Below are positions 23,850-31,887 of a stretch of DNA of 36,456 bases, piece by piece. Position 1 is the first letter of the stretch; every line of letters starts with the position of its first letter. The notes beneath the pieces were generated by a model that saw only the letters and a program-made list of their open reading frames with translations, was not told the DNA's origin and searched no databases. Position numbers and translations under genes: made by a program. Source of the DNA: Micromonospora sp. KC606 (lineage in GTDB: Bacteria > Actinomycetota > Actinomycetes > Mycobacteriales > Micromonosporaceae); assembly GCF_004348675.1 (NCBI RefSeq), contig NZ_SMKN01000035.1, positions 1 to 36,456 of the forward strand, read 5' to 3'.

Positions 23850-24731
23850 TTGGCAGAGCAGCTGCGCCTCATGGCCGTGCACGCGCACCCGGACGACGAG
23901 TCCAGCAAGGGCGCCGCGACCACCGCTAAGTACGTCGCCGAGGGCGTGGACGTCCTGGTCGTGACGTGCACCGGCGGCGAACGCGGCAGCGTGCTCAACC
24001 CGAAGATGGACCGGCCCGACGTCTGGGCCAACATCGCCGAGATCCGCCGCGCCGAGATGGACGCCGCCCGGGCCGTCCTCGGCGTCGATCAGGCATGGCT
24101 CGGCTTCGTCGACTCGGGGCTGCCCGAGGGCGACCCGCTGCCGCCGCTGCCCGAGGGCTGCTTCGCACTGCAGGATGTCGACGTCGCCGCCGGCCCGCTG
24201 GTGCGGCTCATGCGCGAGTTCCGCCCGCACGTGGTCACCACGTACGACGAGGAGGGTGGCTACCCGCACCCCGACCACATCATGACCCACAAGATCAGCG
24301 TGGCCGCGTTCGACGCGGCCGGTGACGCGGCGCGCTACCCCGATCTCGGCGAGCCCTGGCAGCCGCTGAAGCTCTACTACGACATCGGCTTCTCCAAGGG
24401 CAAGATCATCGCCCTGCACGAGGCCATGATCGAGGCCGGCCTGGAGTCGCCCTACGGCGAGTGGCTCAAGCACTGGGAGGACCGCCCGGACAAGGGCCCC
24501 CGGATCACCACCCGGGTGGAGTGCGCGGAGTACTTCCCGGTCCGGGACGACGCGCTGCGCGCCCACGCCACCCAGATCGATCCGGACGGTTTCTGGTTCC
24601 ACGTGCCGATGGATCTCCAGCGGCGCGCCTGGCCCACGGAGGACTTCCAACTCGTCCGCTCGCTGGTCGACAGCCCGCTGCCCGAGTCGGACCTCTTCGC
24701 CGGGGTACGCGAGACGGCCCACGCCCGCTGA
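23850..24731 (+). CDS. mca: Mycothiol S-conjugate amidase
   Basis: A 293-aa zinc amidase of the LmbE/PIG-L fold. Zinc motif AHPDDE (His13, Asp16 region) and the HPDH motif in GGYPHPDHIMTH are intact; CTGGERGSVLNP is typical of the MshB/Mca branch. It cuts mycothiol S-conjugates of electrophiles and drugs into a mercapturic acid for export and GlcN-Ins for recycling. The length and EYFPVRDDALRAHATQIDP segment favour Mca over MshB. TTG at 23850 is supported by GAGGAG 8 nt upstream. The next gene, a small membrane protein, follows 46 nt later. Confidence 0.94.
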   Translation: MAEQLRLMAVHAHPDDESSKGAATTAKYVAEGVDVLVVTCTGGERGSVLNPKMDRPDVWANIAEIRRAEMDAARAVLGVDQAWLGFVDSGLPEGDPLPPLPEGCFALQDVDVAAGPLVRLMREFRPHVVTTYDEEGGYPHPDHIMTHKISVAAFDAAGDAARYPDLGEPWQPLKLYYDIGFSKGKIIALHEAMIEAGLESPYGEWLKHWEDRPDKGPRITTRVECAEYFPVRDDALRAHATQIDPDGFWFHVPMDLQRRAWPTEDFQLVRSLVDSPLPESDLFAGVRETAHAR

Positions 24732-24777
24732 CCGGCGCCGGGCTACGCTGAATCCCCACCGCACATCGGAGAACACC

Positions 24778-25071
24778 ATGCTGACCGCTGCCCAGGTGCT
24801 CGCGGCGAACAACTTCGGTGACACCCGCACGGGTGGCCTGGCCGGGCCCATGGGCCTGTTCCTCATCCTGCTGCTGTCCGCCGCCACCATTCTGTTGATC
24901 CGCAACATGAACTCCCGGCTGCGCCGACTGCCGGACCGGTTCCCCGACCACGCCGAGGCGGCCGAACCCGGCCGGCTTGACACGTCCGTCGTGGATCCGA
25001 CGGACGGGACGACCACGCAGGAATCACGTCCGAACGAGCCCACCGGCCACCAACAGGGCCGCAACAGCTGA
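24778..25071 (+). CDS. Small single-pass membrane protein next to mca
   Basis: A 97-aa protein with one hydrophobic segment (about residues 22-41, GLAGPMGLFLILLLSAATILLI), a basic patch (NMNSRLRRLPDRF) and a polar, disordered-looking C-terminal half. CGGAGAACACC precedes the ATG, and TACGCT about 29 nt upstream may be a -10 box. It corresponds in position and type to Rv1083 downstream of mca in M. tuberculosis (from memory). Its function is unknown; the conserved pairing hints at a link to Mca. Confidence 0.8.
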   Translation: MLTAAQVLAANNFGDTRTGGLAGPMGLFLILLLSAATILLIRNMNSRLRRLPDRFPDHAEAAEPGRLDTSVVDPTDGTTTQESRPNEPTGHQQGRNS

Positions 25072-25188
25072 CCGGAGGGTGATTCACGCCGATCCGGGCC
25101 GTCGACCCCTGTTGCGGTCACCCGGATTGGCTTAGCCTTCCGCCGGGGGGACCTCGTGGTCCCTTGGCCGCGCGCGGGAGGGGGCGCC

Positions 25189-25254
25189 ATGACCGTGGCA
25201 GCAGCGTCCGTCCCGTGCGCCGTCCGGGCGTGGGTGGACGGAGTGGGCCGGTGA
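25189..25254 (+). CDS. 21-aa upstream ORF coupled to the GGDEF-EAL gene
   Basis: ATG to TGA, 22 codons, starting MTVAAASVPCAVRAW. A strong GGGAGGGGG ribosome site lies 4-5 nt upstream, better than that of the large gene. The stop overlaps the GTG start of the GGDEF-EAL gene (GTGA at 25251-25254), a classic coupling arrangement. The peptide itself has no recognised motif. It is likely a translational control element rather than a functional protein. Confidence 0.4.
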   Translation: MTVAAASVPCAVRAWVDGVGR

Positions 25255-27782
25255 ACTCCGGCAGGGTCGGCGATCAGCACGACCGGCCCGACCCGCTCGG
25301 CGCGTCGCCGCGGGTGCTCCTGCTCGTCGCCGCCGTCACGCTCACCGCCCTGGCGGCGGTCGGGGCCGGCCTGACCGTTCCCGCCACCCTGCCGCCGGAT
25401 GACCCGCTCACCCGACCCGCCCGCTTCGGCATCGCCGTCGCGGTGTTCGCCGTTGCCCAACTGGCCCGGCTCCGGTTCCGCACCGAGACCGGCACGGTCA
25501 GCATCACCTGGGGCGAAGCGGCCCTGATCGTCTGCCTGTACCTCGCCCCGGCCGGGTGGCTGCCCGCCGCCGCGCTGCTCGGCACCGCCCTGGCCTGGGG
25601 TGCCATGTCGCTTCTCGTCGACCGGCGACAACCGGTAGAGGTGCTGCGCATCGCGGCCTCGCTGACCGTCGCCACGGCGCTGGCGGTCACGGTCGCCACC
25701 GCGTTCGGCGCGCCGCTGCTGGCCGTGCCCACCCCCGCGCTCGCGCTCGCCCAGGTCGCCGGCGCGGTCACCTACCTGCTGGCCACCGTCTGGCTCGGCG
25801 GGGCCACCCTGGCCCTGCGCAACGGGCTGGCGATCGGGCCGCCGATCCTCGCCGCGCTCCGCGGCAAGCTGCTGATGTTCGTCGGCAACGTCGCCGTCGG
25901 CCTCGCCGTGGTGGCGCTGCTGGAGGTCGACGCCCGCTGGTTGCTGCTCCTGCCGCCCCCGCTCTGGCTGCTCCAACAGACCTACCGGCACCGGCTCCGC
26001 GCCGACCGGGAACGGCGCGACTGGCGGGCGTTCGCCGAGGCGACCGCCGCCCTCAACCAGCTCGACGAGCGGGGGGTGGCTACCGCCGCGGTGACCGGCG
26101 CGCTGCGCCTCTTCGGCGCCGAGCTGGTCAATGTCGACGTGGCCCGGGGCGACGGCCGGTGGCGCCGCTACCGCGCGGACGCCTGCGGTCAGGTGTGCGA
26201 CCGGGAGGTGGGACCACCCGGCCCGTCGACCGCCGGGGAGCACGAGCTGGTCCGTCCGCTCACCGTCGGCGACACCCTGGTCGGCGAGCTGCGGGTCCGG
26301 TTCTCCGCCTCGGCGCCGCCGAGCCACCGGGAGCGGGACGCGGTCGCTGCCTTCTCCGACGCGTTGGCCGCCGCGCTGCACGACGCCGCGACCCACCGGG
26401 AGCTGCGGCTGGTCAGCGCGCGGTCGTCGTACGAGGCGGTGCACGACGCGCTGACCGGGCTGGTCAACCGGGCGGCCATGCTCAGCAAGGGCGACCAGGC
26501 ACTGCGGCAGCTCGCCCACGACCACCCCGTCGCGCTGCTGCTGCTGGACATCGACCAGTTCAAAGAGGTCAACGACACCCTCGGGCACGCCGCCGGCGAC
26601 CAGCTGCTGCGGCTCACCGCCAACCGGCTGGGTGCCCTCACCCGCCCCGGCGACCTGCTGGGTCGCCTCGGCGGGGACGAGTACGCCCTGCTGCTGACGT
26701 CGGTCCCGATCGTCGGCGACCGGGCGGCGCCGATGGCGTACGCGCTGCGCCAGGCCCGGGAGATCGCCGAGCGGTTGGCCGCGCCCACCGAGGTGGCCGG
26801 GGTGCGGATGTCGATCGAGGTCTCGGTCGGGGTGGTGGTGGCCGGTGCCGGCACCGCCGATCTGACCGAGTTGCTTCGCCGCGCCGACATCGCCATGTAC
26901 CAGGCCAAGGAGGGCGGTGGCAGCGTCGCCGTGTACGACAGTTCCCGGGACGCCGCGAGCACCGACCAGTTGGCGCTGCTCGCGGAACTGCGGGAGGCGC
27001 TGCAGGCCGACGACCAGCTGGTGTTGGCCCTGCAACCGGCGGTCGACCTCGCCACCGGCGCCCCGACCGGGGTGGAGGCCCTGATCCGCTGGCGGCACCC
27101 GCGGCGTGGCTGGCTCGGCCCGGTCGACTTCATCCGCCCGGTGGAGAACAGCGAGCAGCTCGGCGCCTTCACCCGGTACGTGCTGGACAAGGCACTCGCG
27201 GTGGCGGCCGGTTGGGCGCGCGAGGGGCTGGACGTGCCGATCTCGGTGAACCTGTCGGCGCGCAGCCTGCTCGACCCCCGGCTGCCGGCCGAGATCGCCG
27301 ACGCGCTGCGCCGGCACCAGGTGCCGCCGCACCGGCTCGTCCTGGAGATCACCGAGACGGTGGTGATGAGCGAGCTGGAGGTGATCGACGAGGTGCTGGC
27401 CACCCTGCGGGCCATGGGCGTGCAACTCGCCGTGGACGACTTCGGCACCGGTTTCTCGTCGCTGACCTTCCTCACCCGGATCGCGGTGGACGAGCTGAAG
27501 GTCGACCGCTCGTTCGTGATCCGGATGGTCGACTCCCCGGAGGCGGCGGCGATCGTCCGGACCACCGTGGGGCTCGCCCACGAGTTGGGGCTGCGGGTGG
27601 TCGCCGAGGGGGTGGAGACCGCCGAGCAGCGGCTCGCCCTGGCCGAGCTGGGCTGCACCGCCGCCCAGGGCTACCACTTCTTCAAGCCGATGCCGGCGGA
27701 CAAGATCGGCGCGGTGCTCGGGTCGTTGCGCGACTCGGCCGAGTCGAACGTGTTCCGGCTCCGTGCCGACGGGGCCTCCTGA
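25251..27782 (+). CDS. Membrane GGDEF-EAL protein (cyclic di-GMP turnover)
   Basis: An 843-aa protein. Residues about 20-245 hold several transmembrane helices of a MASE-like sensor; about 255-390 a GAF-like region; about 400-570 a GGDEF domain; about 585-830 an EAL domain. GGDEF reads GGDEY (474-478), an accepted active variant, with the inhibitory site RPGD exactly five residues upstream. EAL has EALIR (609-613), [29 protein letters not shown] and VAEGVET, all key residues of an active phosphodiesterase. It could both make and degrade cyclic di-GMP. GTG at 25251 is set by GGAG 7 nt upstream and by overlap with the upstream micro-ORF. Confidence 0.9.
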   Translation: MNSGRVGDQHDRPDPLGASPRVLLLVAAVTLTALAAVGAGLTVPATLPPDDPLTRPARFGIAVAVFAVAQLARLRFRTETGTVSITWGEAALIVCLYLAPAGWLPAAALLGTALAWGAMSLLVDRRQPVEVLRIAASLTVATALAVTVATAFGAPLLAVPTPALALAQVAGAVTYLLATVWLGGATLALRNGLAIGPPILAALRGKLLMFVGNVAVGLAVVALLEVDARWLLLLPPPLWLLQQTYRHRLRADRERRDWRAFAEATAALNQLDERGVATAAVTGALRLFGAELVNVDVARGDGRWRRYRADACGQVCDREVGPPGPSTAGEHELVRPLTVGDTLVGELRVRFSASAPPSHRERDAVAAFSDALAAALHDAATHRELRLVSARSSYEAVHDALTGLVNRAAMLSKGDQALRQLAHDHPVALLLLDIDQFKEVNDTLGHAAGDQLLRLTANRLGALTRPGDLLGRLGGDEYALLLTSVPIVGDRAAPMAYALRQAREIAERLAAPTEVAGVRMSIEVSVGVVVAGAGTADLTELLRRADIAMYQAKEGGGSVAVYDSSRDAASTDQLALLAELREALQADDQLVLALQPAVDLATGAPTGVEALIRWRHPRRGWLGPVDFIRPVENSEQLGAFTRYVLDKALAVAAGWAREGLDVPISVNLSARSLLDPRLPAEIADALRRHQVPPHRLVLEITETVVMSELEVIDEVLATLRAMGVQLAVDDFGTGFSSLTFLTRIAVDELKVDRSFVIRMVDSPEAAAIVRTTVGLAHELGLRVVAEGVETAEQRLALAELGCTAAQGYHFFKPMPADKIGAVLGSLRDSAESNVFRLRADGAS

Positions 27783-27826
27783 ACCGGCCGTCGACCGACC
27801 GGCGGGCCGGGGCCCCGCAGGGTGGA

Positions 27827-27832
27827 TATGGT
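27827..27832 (+). promoter_or_regulatory. -10 box for a leaderless transcript
   Basis: TATGGT ends 6 nt before the GTG at 27839, with no ribosome site. Confidence 0.4.
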
Positions 27833-27838
27833 CGTCGG

Positions 27839-29932
27839 GTGAACCGACTCGCGGACGCCACCTCGCCGTACCTGCTCCAACACGCCGACAACCCGGTCGA
27901 CTGGTGGCCGTGGTGTCCGGAGGCCTTCGCCGAGGCGAAGCGGCGGGACGTGCCGGTGCTCATCTCCGTGGGCTACGCGGCCTGCCACTGGTGTCACGTG
28001 ATGGCCCACGAGTCGTTCGAGAACGAGCAGGTCGGGGCGCTGGTCAACGACGACTTCGTGGCGATCAAGGTGGACCGTGAGGAGCGGCCCGACGTCGACG
28101 CCGTCTACATGACCGCCACCCAGGCGATGACCGGGCAGGGCGGCTGGCCGATGACGGTCTTCGCCACCCCGGACGGCACCCCGTTCTTCTGTGGCACCTA
28201 CTTCCCGCGACCGAACTTCGTCCGGCTGCTCCAGTCGGTCGCCGCCGCCTGGCGCGACCAGCGCGAGGCGGTGCTGCGCCAGGGCGCCGCCGTGGTCGAG
28301 GCGATCGGCGGCGCCCAGGCCGTCGGCGGGCCCACCGCCCCGCTCACCGCCGAGCTGCTCGACGCCGCCGCCGACCAGCTCGCCCGGGAGTACGACGAGA
28401 CGAACGGCGGGTTCGGTGACGCCCCGAAGTTCCCGCCGCACATGAACCTGCTCTTCCTGCTCCGGCACCACCAGCGCACCGGCTCGGCCCGCAGCCTGGA
28501 GATCGCCCGGCACACCGCCGAGGCGATGGCCCGGGGCGGCATCCACGACCAGCTCGCCGGCGGTTTCGCGCGCTACTCGGTGGACGGCCACTGGACGGTG
28601 CCGCACTTCGAGAAGATGCTCTACGACAACGCCCTGCTGCTGCGCTTCTACACCCAGCTCTGGCGGCTCACCGGCGACCGGCTGGCCCGCCGGGTGGCCC
28701 GGGACACCGCCCGTTTCCTCGCCGACGAGCTACACAAGCCGGGGGAGGGGTTCGCGTCGGCGTTGGACGCCGACACCGAGGGCGTCGAGGGGCTCACCTA
28801 CGCCTGGACTCCGGCCCAGCTGGTCGAGGTGCTGGGCGAGGAGGACGGCCGCTGGGCCGCGGACCTCTTCGAGGTCACCGAGTCCGGCACCTTCGCCTCT
28901 CATTCCGCCTCCGCGCCGCAAGACGGCACTCCGGACGGAAGGAGGGGCGTCGAACACGGCGCGAGCGTGCTGCGGCTCGCCCGCGACGTCGACGACGCCG
29001 ACCCGCAGATCCGGGCCCGCTGGCGGGACGTCGTCGGACGGCTGCTGGCCGCCCGGGACGCCCGGCCCCAGCCGGCCCGGGACGACAAGGTGGTGGCCGC
29101 CTGGAACGGCCTGGCGATCACCGCGATCGCCGAGTTCCTCCGGGTCGCCGCCGCGTACGCCACAACCGACGACGAGGACGCGAACCTGATGGAGGGCGTC
29201 ACCATCGTCGCCGACGGGGCGATGCGGGAGGCCGCCGGGCACCTGGCCGCCGTGCACGTCGTCGACGGGCGGCTTCGCCGGGCGTCCCGCGACAAGGTGG
29301 TCGGCGAGCCGGCCGGGGTGCTGGAGGACTACGGCTGCGTGGCTGAGGCGTTCTGCGCGATGCACCAGCTCACCGGTGAGGGACGCTGGCTGGAGCTGGC
29401 CGGTGGGTTGCTCGACACCGCGCTGGCCCGCTTCGCCGCTCCGGACGGCGGCTTCCACGACACCGCCGACGACGCCGAGCGGCTGGTCGCCCGGCCGGCC
29501 GACCCGACCGACAACGCCACCCCGTCCGGCCGTTCGGCGATCATGGCGGCCCTGGTGGCGTACGCCGCGCTGACCGGAGAGACCCGGTACCGGGAGGCGG
29601 CCGAGCGCGCGTTGGCCACGGTCGCGCCGATCGTCGGGCGGCACGCCCGGTTCACCGGGTACGCGGCGACGGTGGGCGAGGCACTGCTCTCCGGGCCGTA
29701 CGAGATCGCGGTGGTCACCGACGACCCGGAGGGCGACCCGCTGGTCGCCGCGGCAACGCGGCACGCCCCGCCGGGGGCGGTGCTGGTGGCCGGCCCGTCC
29801 GGCCTGCCGGGGGTGCCGCTGCTGGCGGACCGGCCGCCGGTGGACGGGCGACCCACCGCGTACGTCTGCCGGGGTTTCGTCTGCCAGCGGCCGGTGACCT
29901 CCGTCGACGACCTGGTCGCCCAGCTGACCTGA
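27839..29932 (+). CDS. YyaL-type thioredoxin domain protein (DUF255)
   Basis: A 697-aa cytoplasmic protein. Residues 1 to about 150 form a thioredoxin-like DUF255 domain with CHWC (Cys49, Cys52) in the conserved [14 protein letters not shown]; the remainder is an alpha/alpha-toroid resembling N-acylglucosamine 2-epimerases ([22 protein letters not shown]). The function of the family is unknown; a position near mca is conserved in mycobacteria (Rv1084). Residues 353-371 (28895-28951) interrupt the conserved GTF-EHG junction with 19 extra residues whose codons (TCT, CAT, CAA, ACT, GGA, AGG, AGG) are rare in this genome. The frame is kept, so the protein is probably still made. Confidence 0.88.
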   Translation: MNRLADATSPYLLQHADNPVDWWPWCPEAFAEAKRRDVPVLISVGYAACHWCHVMAHESFENEQVGALVNDDFVAIKVDREERPDVDAVYMTATQAMTGQGGWPMTVFATPDGTPFFCGTYFPRPNFVRLLQSVAAAWRDQREAVLRQGAAVVEAIGGAQAVGGPTAPLTAELLDAAADQLAREYDETNGGFGDAPKFPPHMNLLFLLRHHQRTGSARSLEIARHTAEAMARGGIHDQLAGGFARYSVDGHWTVPHFEKMLYDNALLLRFYTQLWRLTGDRLARRVARDTARFLADELHKPGEGFASALDADTEGVEGLTYAWTPAQLVEVLGEEDGRWAADLFEVTESGTFASHSASAPQDGTPDGRRGVEHGASVLRLARDVDDADPQIRARWRDVVGRLLAARDARPQPARDDKVVAAWNGLAITAIAEFLRVAAAYATTDDEDANLMEGVTIVADGAMREAAGHLAAVHVVDGRLRRASRDKVVGEPAGVLEDYGCVAEAFCAMHQLTGEGRWLELAGGLLDTALARFAAPDGGFHDTADDAERLVARPADPTDNATPSGRSAIMAALVAYAALTGETRYREAAERALATVAPIVGRHARFTGYAATVGEALLSGPYEIAVVTDDPEGDPLVAAATRHAPPGAVLVAGPSGLPGVPLLADRPPVDGRPTAYVCRGFVCQRPVTSVDDLVAQLT
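28895..28951 (+). repeat. 57-nt in-frame insertion inside the YyaL-type gene
   Basis: It encodes [19 protein letters not shown] between GTF and EHG. A small hairpin GCCGCAAGACGGC lies within. Codon use contrasts sharply with the flanks, suggesting insertion of a short repeat element. No second copy was seen in this window. Confidence 0.45.
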
Positions 29933-29973
29933 GCCGCCCGCTCCCCGCCGGTCGCTCCCCGGGGGCGGCGGGT

Positions 29974-29992
29974 CGCCCCGGCCCTCGGGGCG
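29974..29992 (+). terminator. Hairpin after the YyaL-type gene
   Basis: CGCCCCG, loop GCCCT, CGGGGCG; it lies in a 95-nt gap with further GC-rich complementarity and precedes the purK promoter. Confidence 0.5.
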
Positions 29993-30012
29993 GTGGCCGT
30001 CCGCCGTCCCGA

Positions 30013-30018
30013 TAGGCT
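30013..30018 (+). promoter_or_regulatory. -10 box of purK
   Basis: TAGGCT ends 9 nt before the ATG at 30028; no ribosome site is present, so a leaderless or near-leaderless message is likely. Confidence 0.4.
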
Positions 30019-30027
30019 GGCAGCGCT

Positions 30028-31188
30028 ATGGATTCCCGTACCGGTCTGCCTGTCGTCGGCATGGTGGGCGGAGGCCAGTTGGCCCGGATGACCCACCAGG
30101 CCGCCATCGCCCTCGGCCAGTCGTTGCGTGTACTGGCGCTCGCCCCGGATGACGGCGCCGCCCTGGTCGCCGCCGACGTCCAGCATGGCGACCACACCGA
30201 TCTCGCCGCGCTGCGCACCTTCGCCAAGGGCTGTGACGTGGTCACCTTCGACCACGAGCACGTCCCGACGGAGCACATCCGCACCCTCGCCGCCGAGGGG
30301 GTCAAGCTCTTCCCGCCCGCCGACGCGTTGCTGCACGCCCAGGACAAGCAGGTCATGCGGGAACGCCTCACCGCCCTGGGCGCCCCCAACCCGGCCTGGG
30401 GTTCGGTCAGCGCACCGGCCGACCTCGTCGCCTTCGGTGCGGAGCACGGTTGGCCGGTGGTGCTCAAGACGGCCCGGGGCGGGTACGACGGCCGGGGCGT
30501 CTGGATGGTCGCCGACGCCGGTGAGGCCGCCGAGCTGGCCGCGACGCTGCTCGCCGGCGGAAGCCGGCTGATCGTCGAGGAGCGGGTGACCCTGCGCCGG
30601 GAGTTGGCCGTGCAGGTGGCCCGTTCCCCGTTCGGGCAGGTCGCCGCGTACCCGGTGGTGGAGACCGTGCAACGGGACGGAATCTGCGTCGAGGTGCTCG
30701 CGCCCGCGCCCGACCTGCCCGAGGACCTGGCGGTCGCCGCCCAGCAGCTCGCCATCGACCTGGCGACCGCGCTCGGCGTGGTCGGTGTGCTGGCGGTGGA
30801 GCTGTTCGACACGCCCTCCGGGCTGGTGGTCAACGAGCTGGCCATGCGACCGCACAACTCGGGGCACTGGACCATCGAGGGGGCCCGGACCTCGCAGTTC
30901 GAGCAGCATCTGCGGGCCGTGCTCGACTATCCGATGGGGGACACCTCGTTGACCGCGCCGGTCGTGGTGATGGCGAACGTGCTCGGTGGCGAGCCGGGCG
31001 GGATGTCCATCGACGAGCGGCTGCACCATCTCTTCGCCGCCGAGCCGGGCGCCAAGGTCCACCTGTACGGCAAGCAGGTGCGCCCTGGCCGAAAGATCGG
31101 GCACGTCACCGTGCTCGGCGACGACCTGGACGAGGTACGGACACGGGCCGCGCGAGCCGCCCGCTGGCTGCGCGAGGGGCACGAGTGA
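30028..31188 (+). CDS. purK: N5-carboxyaminoimidazole ribonucleotide synthase
   Basis: A 386-aa ATP-grasp enzyme that carboxylates AIR using ATP and bicarbonate in purine synthesis. The start [13 protein letters not shown] is the family N-terminus; [16 protein letters not shown] is the ATP-binding loop; [21 protein letters not shown] (read in two halves) is the metal and substrate segment near residues 270-290. It hands its product to PurE, encoded next. The stop region overlaps a possible early purE start (GTGA at 31185-31188). Confidence 0.95.
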   Translation: MDSRTGLPVVGMVGGGQLARMTHQAAIALGQSLRVLALAPDDGAALVAADVQHGDHTDLAALRTFAKGCDVVTFDHEHVPTEHIRTLAAEGVKLFPPADALLHAQDKQVMRERLTALGAPNPAWGSVSAPADLVAFGAEHGWPVVLKTARGGYDGRGVWMVADAGEAAELAATLLAGGSRLIVEERVTLRRELAVQVARSPFGQVAAYPVVETVQRDGICVEVLAPAPDLPEDLAVAAQQLAIDLATALGVVGVLAVELFDTPSGLVVNELAMRPHNSGHWTIEGARTSQFEQHLRAVLDYPMGDTSLTAPVVVMANVLGGEPGGMSIDERLHHLFAAEPGAKVHLYGKQVRPGRKIGHVTVLGDDLDEVRTRAARAARWLREGHE

Positions 31189-31229
31189 GGCCGCCGGCCC
31201 CGCTCCACCGGGACGAGAGGCAGGGCAGC

Positions 31230-31721
31230 GTGAGCACCGTCGGGCTGATCATGGGCAGCGACTCGGACTGGCCGACGATGAAGGCTGCCGCCGAGGCGCT
31301 GGACGAGTTCGAGTTGCCGTACGAGGTCGGCGTGGTCTCCGCACACCGCACCCCGATCAAGATGATCGAGTACGGTCGCGCCGCCGCCGACCGGGGCGTC
31401 AGGGTGATCATCGCCGGGGCCGGCGGCGCCGCCCATCTGCCGGGCATGATCGCTTCGGTCACCCCGCTGCCGGTGATCGGCGTACCGGTGCCGCTCAAGC
31501 ACCTCGACGGGATGGATTCGCTGCTCTCCATCGTGCAGATGCCGGCCGGCGTGCCGGTCGCCACGGTGTCGATCGGCAATGCCCGTAACGCCGGACTGCT
31601 CGCCGTGCGCATCCTGGCCGCGAGTGACCCGGCGCTGCGCACGCGGATGACCGACTACCAGGCGAGCCTGGAGAAGTTGGTGGCGGAGAAGGACGCCGCA
31701 CTCCGCGCCTCCCTCGCCTGA
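31230..31721 (+). CDS. purE: N5-carboxyaminoimidazole ribonucleotide mutase
   Basis: A 163-aa PurE that converts N5-CAIR to CAIR. The motifs [19 protein letters not shown] and [11 protein letters not shown] form the phosphate and catalytic sites. GTG at 31230 gives the usual length and start ([14 protein letters not shown]), with a GAGAGG ribosome site 9 nt upstream. The alternative GTG at 31185 overlaps the purK stop and has GAGGGG 5 nt upstream; it would add 15 residues ([15 protein letters not shown]) not typical of the family. Either way purK-purE is one operon. Confidence 0.93.
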   Translation: MSTVGLIMGSDSDWPTMKAAAEALDEFELPYEVGVVSAHRTPIKMIEYGRAAADRGVRVIIAGAGGAAHLPGMIASVTPLPVIGVPVPLKHLDGMDSLLSIVQMPAGVPVATVSIGNARNAGLLAVRILAASDPALRTRMTDYQASLEKLVAEKDAALRASLA

Positions 31722-31773
31722 GCGGCCCCGCCTGAGCCGCCGCCCGTGGTCGCACCGGCTTGATCAACACGCT

Positions 31774-31823
31774 TTGCGGCGTGTCGCGGTGCCCCCGCCG
31801 GCGGACACCGCAACACGCCGCAA
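31774..31823. terminator. Long palindrome between purE and the membrane protein gene
   Basis: TTGCGGCGTGTCGCGGTG (31774-31791) pairs with CACCGCAACACGCCGCAA (31806-31823), 17 of 18 positions, around a 14-nt loop that can itself fold. It lies between convergent genes and would end both transcripts; it may also be a member of a dispersed palindromic repeat family. Confidence 0.7.
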
Positions 31824-31839
31824 TCGGAGACGATCATGG

Positions 31840-31867
31840 TCGGTGGTCGGTGGTCGGTGGCCGGTGG
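31840..31867. repeat. 7-bp tandem repeat, four copies
   Basis: TCGGTGG three times (31840-31860) then CCGGTGG (31861-31867), flanked by GATCATG on both sides (31832 and 31873). It is part of the 166-nt gap 31722-31887. Confidence 0.75.
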
Positions 31868-31887
31868 GCGGCGATCATGCGCGGCGG

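Noticed and set aside
31185..31229. Early purE start overlapping purK
   Set aside because: Has a usable ribosome site and GTGA overlap, but adds 15 atypical residues; kept as an alternative only.
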